Assembly: GCA_024683955.1 (NCBI GenBank)
Contig: JAIKXS010000065.1
Location: 1-64,000 of the forward strand
Direction of reading: 5' to 3'
Origin: Desulfovibrio sp.
GTDB lineage: Bacteria > Desulfobacterota > Desulfovibrionia > Desulfovibrionales > Desulfovibrionaceae
Length of the DNA: 64,000 nucleotides
Of this stretch, positions 8,158-17,781 are shown in pieces. The translations under genes were made by a program, and so were the position numbers. Every line of letters starts with the position of its first letter. The first letter of the stretch is position 1. The notes under the pieces were generated by a model. That model saw only the letters and a program-made list of their open reading frames with translations, was not told where the DNA came from and searched no databases.

Positions 8158-9405
8158 CTATTTAACATCTGAGAACCAGCTTTTCATGGTTGCCAGAATC
8201 CGTGCAAATAACCCCGGGCCTTCTTCTGTTGGCCGAGGTTTATTCGAATTAGTGTCTTGCGGAAGTAAAGCATTGGCTTCTCGCAAAAGCCCGACTGCCG
8301 TTGCGTATTTAGGATTATTCACCAAATCCTTAAGGCCGCCTACATTGCGTGGGAAGCCGATACGTACAGGCATCCGGAAAATCTGTTCTGCAAGCTGCTG
8401 ACAGCCTTCTATCAGAGCTGTTCCGCCGGTCAGAACCACACCGGCGCCGAGTTTATCCTTGTGGCCGGAATCGGTCAGGATCTGATCCACCCGGGATAAA
8501 ATTTCGTCCATACGGGGTTCGCAAATATCAGCGAGTATCTCGCGGGAAAGACGCTTGGGAGTCAGCCCCCCGACACTGAGCACTTCGATCTGTTCTGCAT
8601 CACCCCGTACAAGATCAGCCAGGGCACAGGCATAACGCATTTTAATTTTTTCAGCCTGTGCAAGGGAGGTCTTCAGTCCGTAGGCGATATCGTTCGTCAC
8701 ATTTTGTCCGCCGAGCGCCAGAACTGCCGTATGCTTGATGGCATTATTTGCGAATACAGCGATATCCGTCGTTCCGCCTCCGAGATCGACAAGAGCCACC
8801 CCGAGCTCCTGTTCCTCCGGTGACAGGACCGCTTTGGCCGAGGCCAGACACTCAAGAGAAATGCCGTCGACGTCGAGATCACTTCTGTTGCAGGAGCGGT
8901 AAATATTTTTTGCCGAGGTTGTCGCCCCCGTCACGATATGCACGCGCACCTCAAGCCGTACGCCCGCCATGCCGAGAGGATCAAGAATGCCCCGCTGATT
9001 ATCTACAATATACTCCTGGGGGATGATGTGGAGCACCTCCCTGTCGGCAGGGATGGCAATGGCACGGGCTGCGTCTATGGCACGGTCTATATCCTGACGG
9101 TCGATTTCGTTTCCCTTGACCGCGATCACACCATGGCTGTTCAGGCTCAGGATGTGATTGCCGGCGATGCCGACATAGACGGAATGGATCTCACAGCCAG
9201 CCATGAGTTCTGCTTCCTGAATAGCGGAACGGATGGCCTGAACGGTCTGATCAATATTGACCACCATGCCCTTCCGCAGGCCGCGCGACTCACTTAAACC
9301 AATACCCTTGATTTCTACCCGGTCATCGTTGTCCACCTCGCCCACAACGGCGCATATTTTCGTGGTGCCGATGTCAAGACCAACTATCAGACCGGATGTA
9401 CTCAT
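8158..9405 (-). CDS. ftsA: cell division protein FtsA
   Basis: This actin-like ATPase tethers FtsZ filaments to the inner membrane. The 415 residues begin LIVGLDIGTTKICAVVGEV, the phosphate-1 loop of the actin fold. The SHS2 domain lies around residues 85-165, LVDLGGGTTDIAVF (phosphate 2) is near residue 203 and VVLTGGTALIEG (adenosine motif) near residue 335. The C-terminus ends in a short amphipathic, tryptophan-containing helix (ATMKSWFSDVK) that should bind membrane. The ATG at 9405 with GGGGGGAGTA just upstream is preferred to a TTG four codons earlier. It sits between ftsQ and ftsZ. Confidence 0.97.
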   Translation of the reverse strand: MSTSGLIVGLDIGTTKICAVVGEVDNDDRVEIKGIGLSESRGLRKGMVVNIDQTVQAIRSAIQEAELMAGCEIHSVYVGIAGNHILSLNSHGVIAVKGNEIDRQDIDRAIDAARAIAIPADREVLHIIPQEYIVDNQRGILDPLGMAGVRLEVRVHIVTGATTSAKNIYRSCNRSDLDVDGISLECLASAKAVLSPEEQELGVALVDLGGGTTDIAVFANNAIKHTAVLALGGQNVTNDIAYGLKTSLAQAEKIKMRYACALADLVRGDAEQIEVLSVGGLTPKRLSREILADICEPRMDEILSRVDQILTDSGHKDKLGAGVVLTGGTALIEGCQQLAEQIFRMPVRIGFPRNVGGLKDLVNNPKYATAVGLLREANALLPQDTNSNKPRPTEEGPGLFARILATMKSWFSDVK

Positions 9406-9429
9406 TACTCCCCCCAAAACGACTCGTAA

Positions 9430-10311
9430 CTACTCTGTACCCGACAAATTTTTGGCCGATTGATTCAGTACGACCCACACATGACCATCGACCACGCGCA
9501 TCTCACGGACATTCTTCATCTCCCGACGCCGTATAAGATCCGTGATCACCCGCTTGATTCGGTAGACATTACGGTCCCAGTCCGTAGGGTCAAAGGAGAG
9601 CCACATCTCCCGATCTTCAAGATACAGCTCAAGACCTTTGCTCAAGCTCAGCGTAACCATTGAGATCTGCGCCATATCAAGAGGCAGATCTCCGGAACGT
9701 ACGCTTTCACGAAAACGGACCAGATAGGGACGCAATCCCTCGGCCCCGGCTTCAACAGTGAGAGCAGGCAAGGAAAGAAAATTCGTGCTCTCCACAGGGG
9801 CGATAATGGCGCCCTCCTCTGTGGCATAAAACAATGTCCCGTCACGGCGGACCCAGAAAGAAGGCATGCGTTCGCGTATGCGAATAATGAATTTATCCGG
9901 CAGAAGCCGTTTAACGGAAACAGCCTCAACCCAGGGCGTACGCCTGAGGTTTTGTTCAATATTGGCGATATTGACGGCCAGGGAGTTCTCACCCTCATGG
10001 ATATTGGCGTAATCAAGGACGACATCTCTCGGAAGACGCACATTTCCCGTCACTTCAATAGTCTTTGTTACAAAGAGCTCACTCGTGACAGCCGCATCGT
10101 AGAACCAGATAAAAATTTTCCCAATGGCAATGGTCAGAAGAAAAAACGAGCAAAGGGCCAGAAATATAATGGTTGCGCGTTTGATCTTCCCGGTATTGAG
10201 AAAGGAAAGACGGGGACGCCACTTTTTCTTTTCCTGCGTGGCATGCACAAGAGGCTTTCTTTCAACATAAAAATTGCCTCTCCGCCCCTGACCCCTTACA
10301 GTGGCTGACAC
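9430..10311 (-). CDS. ftsQ: cell division protein FtsQ
   Basis: FtsQ is a bitopic inner-membrane protein that links the cytoplasmic ring to the periplasmic wall machinery through FtsL/FtsB. The 293 residues show a basic cytoplasmic N-terminus, one membrane segment near residues 48-70, a POTRA domain (around 78-148, containing VTGNVRLPRDVVLDYANI) and the FtsQ/DivIB domain after it. The start is a GTG that overlaps the end of murB by 16 nt, which suggests translational coupling. Gene order murC-murB-ftsQ-ftsA-ftsZ supports the call. Confidence 0.93.
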   Translation of the reverse strand: MSATVRGQGRRGNFYVERKPLVHATQEKKKWRPRLSFLNTGKIKRATIIFLALCSFFLLTIAIGKIFIWFYDAAVTSELFVTKTIEVTGNVRLPRDVVLDYANIHEGENSLAVNIANIEQNLRRTPWVEAVSVKRLLPDKFIIRIRERMPSFWVRRDGTLFYATEEGAIIAPVESTNFLSLPALTVEAGAEGLRPYLVRFRESVRSGDLPLDMAQISMVTLSLSKGLELYLEDREMWLSFDPTDWDRNVYRIKRVITDLIRRREMKNVREMRVVDGHVWVVLNQSAKNLSGTE

Positions 10312-11186
10312 GGTATAATCCTGACTTCCGGTTCAAGAACAATACCGGTCCTGGCCTCAACGGCGTCCCTGGCTTCTTTCATCAGCTCCAGGGCTTCACG
10401 CGCCGTGCCATGATGACTGTTGATCAGGAAATTAGCGTGAAGATCCGAAAAGGCCACGCCGCCGTGCCGTTTTCCCTTGAAACCAGCCTGATCCAGAAGC
10501 TGACCGGCACTGGGTCCACCCTCAGGATTTTTAAACACGCACCCCGCGCTCTTCTCCCCTACGGGCTGGCGCTCCTTCTTCATCAGAAAATTCTGGTTCA
10601 TGGCCCGCACAATGGCGGACATTACCCCGGGATACAGCGCAAACACGGCTCTCAATATGATGTAAAAGCGGTCGTCACCGTTAAAGGAAAAGTGACGATA
10701 GGCATAGGACCAGTCTTCGTAGCGAAGCGTACGGACCACGCCGTCCTGCCAGATATCCACGCTCACCAGATTTGCACACGTCTCGGTCCCGAAGGATCCC
10801 GCATTCATGGCAATGGCACCGCCGACAGTACCCGGTATGCCGGAAAGGCCCTCAAGACCGGAAAAAGAATGCTCGGCGCAAAATTTTAAAAACTTCGGTA
10901 ACGGACAGCTTGCGCTGACCGACACGTGGGCAAGATCGCCTTCGTGCCGCACAATTTCCACCTCACGTGGGAACGCAAGTCTGACAAGGACGATGGGAAG
11001 TTCGCCATCCAGGGCCAGTATGTTGCTCCCGTTCCCGAGGACAAGAGGCGTTTCGGAACATCCGCTGAGATATTCTGAAAGAAGAGGGAGATCGTCCTCG
11101 CTGTTCAGAGATAAAAGGCAACGTGCCGTTCCGCCAAGTCTCAGGGTCGTGAGCCTTGCAAAACTGGGGGAACGCTCTTCACGCAT
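10296..11186 (-). CDS. murB: UDP-N-acetylenolpyruvoylglucosamine reductase MurB
   Basis: This cytoplasmic FAD enzyme reduces UDP-GlcNAc-enolpyruvate to UDP-MurNAc with NADPH, the second committed step of peptidoglycan precursor synthesis. The ATG at 11186 overlaps the murC stop by 8 nt and gives 296 residues, a normal length. Visible motifs: [13 protein letters not shown] at the N-terminus, the FAD-binding [31 protein letters not shown] in the middle, the catalytic-serine segment [12 protein letters not shown], and the C-terminal glutamate in VLEPEVRII. Confidence 0.96.
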   Translation of the reverse strand: MREERSPSFARLTTLRLGGTARCLLSLNSEDDLPLLSEYLSGCSETPLVLGNGSNILALDGELPIVLVRLAFPREVEIVRHEGDLAHVSVSASCPLPKFLKFCAEHSFSGLEGLSGIPGTVGGAIAMNAGSFGTETCANLVSVDIWQDGVVRTLRYEDWSYAYRHFSFNGDDRFYIILRAVFALYPGVMSAIVRAMNQNFLMKKERQPVGEKSAGCVFKNPEGGPSAGQLLDQAGFKGKRHGGVAFSDLHANFLINSHHGTAREALELMKEARDAVEARTGIVLEPEVRIIPCQPL

Positions 11187-12558
11187 GGCGCTCTTCCTCA
11201 AGCCACATGGGCCCGAGCCTCGTGATGGTTCCGGCACCCAGGGTCAGAAGCAGGTCGTTGGGCTTCAAAACCGCATCGAGGCCTTCCTTGAGTTCCTGAA
11301 GATTACGAAAATAGTAGACAGGGGTGGAAGAGACCTGCTGTATGCCTATGGCCAGATTCTGGCCGGTTACACCTGGCAAGGGTTGTTCACTTGCGGCATA
11401 AATTTCAGTCAAAAGAACCATGTCAACATCGTCGAAGACCTTGCAGAACTCGCCAAAGTGAGCCTGTGTACGCGAAAACCTGTGGGGCTGGAAGGCCACG
11501 ACGAGACGCCTCTCAGGATAGACAAGACGTGCCGTGGCAAGCGTCGCAGCTATTTCCGTCGGATGATGACCATAGTCGTCGATCACGACTACGCCATTTT
11601 TCTCGCCCTTGTACTCAAAGCGTCTTCCGACTCCTTTGAAACCGGCAAGTCCTGCCGCGCAGTCCTCAAAGGAGATATCACAGGAGATCGCCGCCCCGAT
11701 GGCACCGAGTGCATTGAGAATATTATGCACTCCGGGCTGGGGAATACTGACAAGGCCAAGCTTTTCCGTTCCCCGCCACACCTCAAAGGTGCTGCCCTCT
11801 CCCTTCTTGACGGGTACTGCCCGGAAATCATTCTCGGCCGCGAAGCCGTAAGTCAGCACGGGCCTTTTCACGCGCGGAAGAAGGGCTCTTATTCCGGCAT
11901 CATCACCACAGACCACATTCACCCCATAAAACGGGATACTATTCATATACTGCACGAAGGCAGCGTCTATGGCCTCACGTGTTTTGTAGTGGTCGAGGTG
12001 ATCCTCATCCACGTTAGTCACGACATTGATCACGGGAAAAAGGCAGAGAAAACTCTCATCGCTCTCGTCAGCCTCGGCTATCATGTACTCCCCGTGTCCC
12101 AGATGGGCGTTGGTCCCGTAAACATTGAGCCGCCCGCCGATGATGACAGTCGGATCTTTGCCCGCATAGTCAAATATCGTGGCCGTGAGGGAAGTTGTCG
12201 TGGTTTTGCCGTGAGTTCCCGCAATGGCAACCCCCGTCCGCAGACGCATAAGCTCGGCCAGCATTTCGGCTCTTGGGATAATTGCCAGATTGCGCCGTCT
12301 CGCCTCGACAATCTCCGGGTTGTCATCAGAAATGGCGGTTGAGCGCACAAGAACCTGTACATCGGGGATGTTTTCCGCCGCATGCCCTATGGCAATACGT
12401 GCACCGAGAGAACGCAGATGCTGCACCATGGCGGAATCGTTCATATCGGAACCAGAGACTTCATAACCGAGGTTCAGCAAAACTTCGGCAATGCCGCTCA
12501 TGCCCGCACCGCCGATACCAACCATATGGATCTGATGAATTCTCTTGTTCACAACCAA
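11179..12558 (-). CDS. murC: UDP-N-acetylmuramate--L-alanine ligase MurC
   Basis: This cytoplasmic Mur ligase adds L-alanine to UDP-MurNAc using ATP. The 459 residues have the N-terminal Rossmann motif [17 protein letters not shown], the ATP-binding loop [15 protein letters not shown] near residue 110, the central motif ADESDESFL and the C-terminal domain start [14 protein letters not shown] near residue 325. It is the first gene after a 0.5-kb break in the dcw cluster and runs into murB with an 8-nt overlap. It has its own candidate promoter upstream (12705-12732). Confidence 0.97.
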   Translation of the reverse strand: MVVNKRIHQIHMVGIGGAGMSGIAEVLLNLGYEVSGSDMNDSAMVQHLRSLGARIAIGHAAENIPDVQVLVRSTAISDDNPEIVEARRRNLAIIPRAEMLAELMRLRTGVAIAGTHGKTTTTSLTATIFDYAGKDPTVIIGGRLNVYGTNAHLGHGEYMIAEADESDESFLCLFPVINVVTNVDEDHLDHYKTREAIDAAFVQYMNSIPFYGVNVVCGDDAGIRALLPRVKRPVLTYGFAAENDFRAVPVKKGEGSTFEVWRGTEKLGLVSIPQPGVHNILNALGAIGAAISCDISFEDCAAGLAGFKGVGRRFEYKGEKNGVVVIDDYGHHPTEIAATLATARLVYPERRLVVAFQPHRFSRTQAHFGEFCKVFDDVDMVLLTEIYAASEQPLPGVTGQNLAIGIQQVSSTPVYYFRNLQELKEGLDAVLKPNDLLLTLGAGTITRLGPMWLEEERHA

Positions 12559-13049
12559 TCCCCGGCAAACAACCCTGCATTACCACCATGCCCCGAGCAC
12601 CGGAAGGAAAAACACGGCTTACTAAAAGAGGGGATTCCTCTTTTGAATAAGACGCTCACCTGACATTCTTTCAAAAACAGGATGAGAAGGCGCTCTTAGC
12701 AAAAATTTTAGAAATTTTTCAAGAAAATGCAAGAAAAAATTAACAAAAGAAAGGACAAACTGTCACGTCTCCGCTGACGACGTGAAGAGCAGTCATTTTT
12801 TCGGCAGAGAAGCCTGTAAGGAACGGAGAGCTCCCGGATGAAAAAGGCGACCCACAGGTTTTTTTATCAAACTTCTCTTGATGTTTTGTCAAGTCTTAAA
12901 AGAAGAATTACCAAAGGAGCTCTACCGCTCCTCAAGGTTTTCTCTTAACGAAAAAGGCCTATTTTTTTTAGCACATTCTAACAAAAAAACAAGAAAAAGG
13001 AGTGTAAAAATAAAATCTTTTCTAAATTTTTTTTGGGGAAAAACTATTT
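12559..13049 (-). other. break in the dcw cluster: AT-rich spacer between murG and murC
   Basis: The other dcw genes overlap or lie within about 110 nt of each other, but here roughly 510 nt separate murG from murC. Besides the terminator-like hairpin and candidate promoter listed separately, it holds an inverted repeat CACGTC (12764-12769) / GACGTG (12779-12784). An open minus-strand frame ending at 12922 overlaps the murG 3' end out of frame and is not convincing. No ddl or other mur gene is present. Confidence 0.5.
12705..12732 (-). promoter_or_regulatory. candidate sigma70 promoter for murC-murB-ftsQ-ftsA-ftsZ
   Basis: On the minus strand TTGCAT (12727-12732) and TAAAAT (12705-12710) are spaced 16 nt in AT-rich DNA, about 145 nt upstream of the murC start. 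It would let the second half of the dcw cluster be transcribed independently of murG. Calls of this kind in AT-rich DNA are prone to false positives. Confidence 0.4.
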
Positions 13050-13066
13050 CGCGGGCACTGTCCGCG
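13040..13066 (-). terminator. terminator-like hairpin after murG
   Basis: CGCGG (13050-13054) and CCGCG (13062-13066) form a short GC stem four bases past the murG stop. On the minus strand it is followed by AAATAG and then five U residues. The stem is short and the U tract is offset, so termination is probably partial. Confidence 0.4.
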
Positions 13067-13069
13067 CTG

Positions 13070-14182
13070 CTACATTGTGCTGACGCCCTTTTTATAGACA
13101 CCACCTGCCTTGCCGGAAATACTGAGAATTTCCTTCGCGACAAGTTCTGCTGCATCAGGTCTTGCCATGGCTTTTGCCCTTTCTCCCATCTCATGCAGCC
13201 GTTCCGAACTCAAGAGAAGTGACAGAAGACGCTCACCGAAGTCGTTTGGATTGGCCGCAAGCTCTTCTTCCCTCACAAGAAGCGCTGCCCCCTCCGTTGT
13301 CAGGACCTCGGCGTTGCGCGTCTGATGATCGTGCACGGCAAAGGGGAAAGGAACAAGGACTGACGGAAGCCCCATTGCGGAAAGCTCGGCTATGGTGCTC
13401 GCCCCCGACCGGCAGAGAACAAGATCAGCCCAGGAATAGGCTTCGGCCATATCATCAATAAATGCCCGAACTGAATTCCCGCCGTAGCCAGCCTTCTGAT
13501 ATTCGTTTCTTACCGACTCTTCATCGCTCACGCCCGTCTGGTGAAGGATTTCGACACCGTTTTCCCGGAGAAAGGGAAGGAGCGTTCCCATAACCGTATT
13601 GAGAGCGTGGGCGCCCTGGGATCCACCGAGGACAAGAAGGTGGCGCGTCGTTCCGGAAGCCGTTTTCCTCCTGCCCGCCAACACGACGTTCTCCCGCACG
13701 GGATTTCCCGTGAGCACACACTTCTCTTCGGGAAAGCCTTCCGTATGAGGCAGTGAAAGACATATCCGTGTTGCGCTTTTTCCGAGAAAACGGTTGCTCA
13801 TGCCCGCAACGGCGTTCTGCTCATGAAGCAGGTGCGGCACGCCCAGTACCCGCGCGGCCAGCATGGGCGCAAAGGAGGCATAGCCGCCGAAGCCGGCAAC
13901 CGCCATCGGACGAAGTGAGCGAAGCAGGAAAAGTGAACGGAAAAAGGCCTCTCCCATACGCATGACGGCCGGAATCGCCCTCAATCCCCTTCCGAGGAAA
14001 CCGCGTACCCTGAAGCCGTGAAAAGGGATGCCGTACTTCTCGGCAAGAGCCTTCTCGGGGCCGTAAAGAGACCCCACGAAGTGCAGTTCTATTCCGCTTT
14101 CTTTCTGAAGGACTTCCGCAACGGAAAGGGCCGGAAAAATATGCCCTCCCGTGCCGCCTGTGGTCAGGATTATTCGTTGCAT
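13070..14182 (-). CDS. murG: UDP-GlcNAc:undecaprenyl-PP-MurNAc-pentapeptide transferase MurG
   Basis: This membrane-associated glycosyltransferase converts lipid I to lipid II. The 370 residues fit the GT-B fold: N-terminal glycine loop IILTTGGTGGHIFPALSVAE, AVAGFGGYASFAPMLAA near residue 92, LLHEQNAVAGMSNR near residue 117, and the donor-binding C-terminal part VLGGSQGAHALN near 185 and CRSGASTIAELSAMGLPSVLVPFP near 258. It overlaps ftsW by 13 nt, and is the last gene before the break in the cluster. Confidence 0.97.
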   Translation of the reverse strand: MQRIILTTGGTGGHIFPALSVAEVLQKESGIELHFVGSLYGPEKALAEKYGIPFHGFRVRGFLGRGLRAIPAVMRMGEAFFRSLFLLRSLRPMAVAGFGGYASFAPMLAARVLGVPHLLHEQNAVAGMSNRFLGKSATRICLSLPHTEGFPEEKCVLTGNPVRENVVLAGRRKTASGTTRHLLVLGGSQGAHALNTVMGTLLPFLRENGVEILHQTGVSDEESVRNEYQKAGYGGNSVRAFIDDMAEAYSWADLVLCRSGASTIAELSAMGLPSVLVPFPFAVHDHQTRNAEVLTTEGAALLVREEELAANPNDFGERLLSLLLSSERLHEMGERAKAMARPDAAELVAKEILSISGKAGGVYKKGVSTM

Positions 14183-15381
14183 TGAGCAGTACGCGAAAAG
14201 TTTAGGATAATGCCAAGTGCGACCATGGTGCAGACAAGATTACTTCCGCCGTAGCTTAAGAGAGGCATTGCAACTCCCTTCGGGGGAAGCATACCCATGA
14301 CGACGGCCACATTGATCAGTGCCCCGATGGCAATAATGGCCGTCAGCCCGAACACCGTCAGGCGGGCCCGCATCTCCTTCTGACGCAAAACAATACGAAA
14401 GCAGCGCCAGAAAAGGCAGAGAAAGAGCAGCATAATCACCGTTATGCCGACAAAGCCCATCTCTTCGCCGATGACGCTCATAATGAAGTCGTTGTGTGCT
14501 TCGGGAAGATAGAACATCTTCTGCTGACTTGCCCCCACGCCGACGCCAAAGACACCGCCCGAGCCAAGGGCATAGAAGGACTGGATAAGTTGATATCCGG
14601 CGCCGCTCGGATCCTTAAAGGGATCAAGAAAGGCCTTGAGACGCTCCATCCGGTATGGAGCCGACACCGCAAGAATGGCCAGACTCGCCAGACCAAGAAC
14701 AAGAGACCAGGCGATATAGGTCCAGCGTATGCCCCCCGCTATGCACATAAAAAAGAGGATGGCTGCAAGAACAATGGCGCTTCCGAAATCGGGTTGGAGC
14801 AATAAGACGAAACAAAAGAGACCCGTCACAAGACAGGGAGGAAAGACGCCACGCCAAAAGGTTTTCACGTTTTCCTGTTTTGTGCTCATAAAATAGGCCA
14901 GATAGAAGACCAGGGCTATTTTTACGAACTCCATGGGCTGTATGGAAAAGAATTTGAAACTGAGCCAGCGCCGTGCACCGTTGATGACTGGCGCAACGGG
15001 AGTGAGTGTCAGGACAAGCAGGACAAAGGAAAGGAGCAGAGCCCAGTAATGCAGACCGTAGAGAATCCTTCTTGGCATGAGCGCGGTGCTCCAAAGGAGG
15101 ACTCCCCCGATAAGGGCATAGAGAACCTGGCGTTTGAAGAAATAGTACTTGTCGTGATAGCTGTGCTCGGCAACGATACTGCTTGCAGAAAGCACCATGA
15201 CAAGCCCTATGGCCATGAGCGTCATCATGATGGTGAAAAGCCACCAGTCAAAAGGACCGTTCGGCCGCTCGGCAGGCACAGGCGCGACATGCTCTTCCAC
15301 GGTCTTCGCGGCCTTTTCGGTTTCGACCTGTCCCGGATTTCCACGCAAAATTTTCGTCAGTGCCAGGTTTTCCGCGTTCAC
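14170..15381 (-). CDS. ftsW: peptidoglycan glycosyltransferase FtsW
   Basis: This SEDS-family glycosyltransferase polymerises lipid II at the division site with its partner FtsI. The 403 residues have an unusually long cytoplasmic N-terminus (about 45 residues) before ten membrane segments. SEDS signatures are visible: GLVMVLSASSIVAE near residue 58, RRWLSFKFFSIQPMEFVKIALVFYLA near 135, LLQPDFGSAIVL near 195, and PEAHNDFIMSVIGEEMGFVG near 290. The C-terminal GMLPPKGVAMPLLSYGGSNLV matches the family ending. It overlaps murD by 4 nt (ATGA) and murG by 13 nt. Confidence 0.96.
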   Translation of the reverse strand: MNAENLALTKILRGNPGQVETEKAAKTVEEHVAPVPAERPNGPFDWWLFTIMMTLMAIGLVMVLSASSIVAEHSYHDKYYFFKRQVLYALIGGVLLWSTALMPRRILYGLHYWALLLSFVLLVLTLTPVAPVINGARRWLSFKFFSIQPMEFVKIALVFYLAYFMSTKQENVKTFWRGVFPPCLVTGLFCFVLLLQPDFGSAIVLAAILFFMCIAGGIRWTYIAWSLVLGLASLAILAVSAPYRMERLKAFLDPFKDPSGAGYQLIQSFYALGSGGVFGVGVGASQQKMFYLPEAHNDFIMSVIGEEMGFVGITVIMLLFLCLFWRCFRIVLRQKEMRARLTVFGLTAIIAIGALINVAVVMGMLPPKGVAMPLLSYGGSNLVCTMVALGIILNFSRTAQCNE

Positions 15382-16691
15382 TTAAGCGCCTCCACAATAC
15401 GGCGAAAATCACGGCCACGCTCAACATAGTTGGCATAGAGATCAAAGCTCGAAGTGGCCGGGGCAAGCAGGACCACATCCCCGCGTTCGGCGTGTTCAAA
15501 CACTTCCGTAACAGCTTCCTTCAGCACAGGATGCCAGGAAATGGGCACGATTCCCTTCCACGCCCCCTCAAAGTGCTCGCGCGAGGCCCCGAAAAGCCCC
15601 ACCTCGCGGACTTTTTCCCGGACAAGGTCCGAAAGACCTGCCAGATCTCCCCCCTTGAACTTTCCTCCGCACAGAAGCCTCACCGGCCTCTCAAAGGCAC
15701 GGAGTGCCACTTCAAGCGCTGAGACCGTTGTGCATTTGGAGTCGTTCACAAAAAGCACACCGTTGTGTTCACGCACGCGTTCAAGACGGTTCGGAAGAGG
15801 CTGAAAATCCGCCACGGCCTTTTCGGCATTCTGCATACTCACGCCAAAGAAGCGACAGGCATTCCACGCTGCCTCCGCATTAAAGCGGTTGTGTTCACCG
15901 ATGAGACGTGTTTTGGGAAAACGGTCCGTCGCGCGTACAAAGATTTTTCTGGCCCGCAGGTTGTAGGCGCGTGCGCTTTCTTCAAGTCCTTCTCCGAGAA
16001 CGGCAAGATCATTCTCATCCTGCCAGCGGAAAAGTCTGAATTTGGCGTCCGTGTATTCCTTCATGTCCTTGTGATAGTCGAGGTGGTTCGGACTGATATT
16101 CAGGAGGCAGGCAACACGCGGGGCAAATGTCGAACAGCACTGGAGCTGGAAACTCGAAATTTCGAGGACCAGAACATCAGCCTTCCGTCCGTCAAGCACG
16201 TATTCCGACAGGGGGGTTCCGATATTGCCGCCAAGAAAGACGGAAAGCCCCTGGGCCTTCAACATTGCGGCACAGAGGGAAACCGTCGTTGTTTTGCCGC
16301 TTGTACCCGTGACCGCAAGAACCGGTTCATCATCAAGATAGCGCCAGGCAAGCTCCATTTCGGCAATGAGTTCCGTTGATCCGCGACGGAGGGATTCCTG
16401 ATCAAGGAACGGCTCCAGTGAGGCTCTGGGGATGCCGGGGCTTGAGATGACAAAGCGGGCTCCGGAAAAATGCGTTTTTTTATGCTCGCCAAAGATGAGT
16501 TCAACGCCTCGTTCACGCAGCGTTTTCTGCTCAGCTTCCGTCAGGGCTCCGGCGTTTTTTTCAAGGAAACGGACCTTGGCCTTCTCACGGAGAAGAAGTT
16601 CAACCGCAGCCTTTCCCGACCGGCCCGCGCCAACTACCACGCAGAGCTGGCCTTCGCCAACCCGCGCACCACGTTCAAATTCTTCAAGCAT
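15378..16691 (-). CDS. murD: UDP-N-acetylmuramoylalanine--D-glutamate ligase MurD
   Basis: This cytoplasmic Mur ligase adds D-glutamate to UDP-MurNAc-L-Ala. The 437 residues start with a Rossmann-like domain (CVVVGAGRSGKAAVELL), then the ATP loop AVTGTSGKTTTVSLCAAML near residue 115, LNISPNHLDYHKDMKEY near 205 and FVNDSKCTTVSALEVALRAF near 320. The last is a conserved C-terminal-domain motif of MurD. It ends in a 4-nt overlap with ftsW and lies 13 nt downstream of mraY. Confidence 0.97.
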   Translation of the reverse strand: MLEEFERGARVGEGQLCVVVGAGRSGKAAVELLLREKAKVRFLEKNAGALTEAEQKTLRERGVELIFGEHKKTHFSGARFVISSPGIPRASLEPFLDQESLRRGSTELIAEMELAWRYLDDEPVLAVTGTSGKTTTVSLCAAMLKAQGLSVFLGGNIGTPLSEYVLDGRKADVLVLEISSFQLQCCSTFAPRVACLLNISPNHLDYHKDMKEYTDAKFRLFRWQDENDLAVLGEGLEESARAYNLRARKIFVRATDRFPKTRLIGEHNRFNAEAAWNACRFFGVSMQNAEKAVADFQPLPNRLERVREHNGVLFVNDSKCTTVSALEVALRAFERPVRLLCGGKFKGGDLAGLSDLVREKVREVGLFGASREHFEGAWKGIVPISWHPVLKEAVTEVFEHAERGDVVLLAPATSSFDLYANYVERGRDFRRIVEALK

Positions 16692-16704
16692 ACGATAAAC
16701 CTGA

Positions 16705-17781
16705 TTAACGGAGTTTCAGCACCGAAAGTGCCACAAGGCCCAACAGAATAGACGCAATCCAGAAACGGATAATAATCTTCGATTCAGGAATGTTCTTTTC
16801 CTGAAAGTGATGATGCAGCGGCGCCATACGGAAAATTCGCTTCCCGCCGCTCCATTTGAAATAACTGACCTGGAGAATGACGGAAAAGGTCTCAATCACA
16901 AATAAACCGCCAACGACACCCAGAATAAGTTCCTGCTTGCAGAGAAGAGCAAGATAGCCGAGGGAGCCTCCTATGGCGAGGGAGCCCACATCCCCCATAA
17001 AAACCTGGGCAGGATATGCGTTGAACCACAGAAAGCCTAGGCCCGCGCCGATAAACGCTGCGCAAAAGACCGTCACTTCGCCGACACCGGGCATATACGG
17101 AACAAACAGGTAGCCCGAAAACCGTACGTTGCCGGTGATGTAGAGAAAAATGGAAAAGACGATGGCCGCTACGATGGATGGGCCTATGGCAAGTCCGTCC
17201 ATGCCGTCCGTGAGATTCACGGCGTTTGAGGCGGCAACCATGATGAACATTCCGAAGGGCAGGTAAAAATAGCCGAGATCAAAGGAAATATCCTTGAAAA
17301 ACGGGATATAGAGAAGACTCGAATATGTGGAATTGTGCATGAGAAACCACATACCGAAAAACGACACGACGAGCTGACCGAACAATTTAGCACGGGGGGA
17401 AATGCCCTTGTTGTTATGACGGAGAAGCTTTGTGAGGTCGTCCCACATGCCGACGAGTCCGAAGCCAACAAACACAAAAACACACTGCCAGATATAGCGG
17501 CTGGTCAGATCCGCCCAGAGGAGCAGAGATATCCCGAGCGTTCCCATGATGAGCAGTCCGCCCATGGTTGGCGTTCCGGCTTTATTCTGATGTAACTTGA
17601 CATCTTCATTGATGTATTGACCGCACTTCAGCCTGCGCATCCATTTGATGAAATAAGGACCGATGATGATGGAGATCACAAGGGCTGTCATGAGGGCAGC
17701 CATGGAACGGAACGAAATATAGCGAAAGACATTGAAGGCCGGCCATTGTGAGGCAAGAGGAACAAGATAATTAAAGAACAT
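16705..17781 (-). CDS. mraY: phospho-N-acetylmuramoyl-pentapeptide-transferase MraY
   Basis: This integral membrane enzyme makes lipid I by transferring phospho-MurNAc-pentapeptide from UDP to undecaprenyl phosphate. From the ATG at 17781, preceded by GAAGGAGAGGGGC and overlapping the murF 3' end by 11 nt, it is 358 residues with ten membrane segments. Catalytic motifs are present: [15 protein letters not shown] near residue 63, the Asp pair in [15 protein letters not shown] near 112, [13 protein letters not shown] near 188, [16 protein letters not shown] near 260, and the family's APLHHHFQ motif near 322. Confidence 0.97.
   Translation of the reverse strand: MFFNYLVPLASQWPAFNVFRYISFRSMAALMTALVISIIIGPYFIKWMRRLKCGQYINEDVKLHQNKAGTPTMGGLLIMGTLGISLLLWADLTSRYIWQCVFVFVGFGLVGMWDDLTKLLRHNNKGISPRAKLFGQLVVSFFGMWFLMHNSTYSSLLYIPFFKDISFDLGYFYLPFGMFIMVAASNAVNLTDGMDGLAIGPSIVAAIVFSIFLYITGNVRFSGYLFVPYMPGVGEVTVFCAAFIGAGLGFLWFNAYPAQVFMGDVGSLAIGGSLGYLALLCKQELILGVVGGLFVIETFSVILQVSYFKWSGGKRIFRMAPLHHHFQEKNIPESKIIIRFWIASILLGLVALSVLKLR

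Noticed and set aside
6801..9405. Possible frame extensions upstream of ftsZ and ftsA
   Set aside because: Shorter starts with strong ribosome-binding sites match family N-termini; the extensions have none.
10807..12342. 511-codon open frame on the plus strand, opposite murC and murB
   Set aside because: It lies wholly over two well-identified genes, has no ribosome-binding site, and its translation has no family resemblance. Long antisense frames are expected in GC-rich genes.
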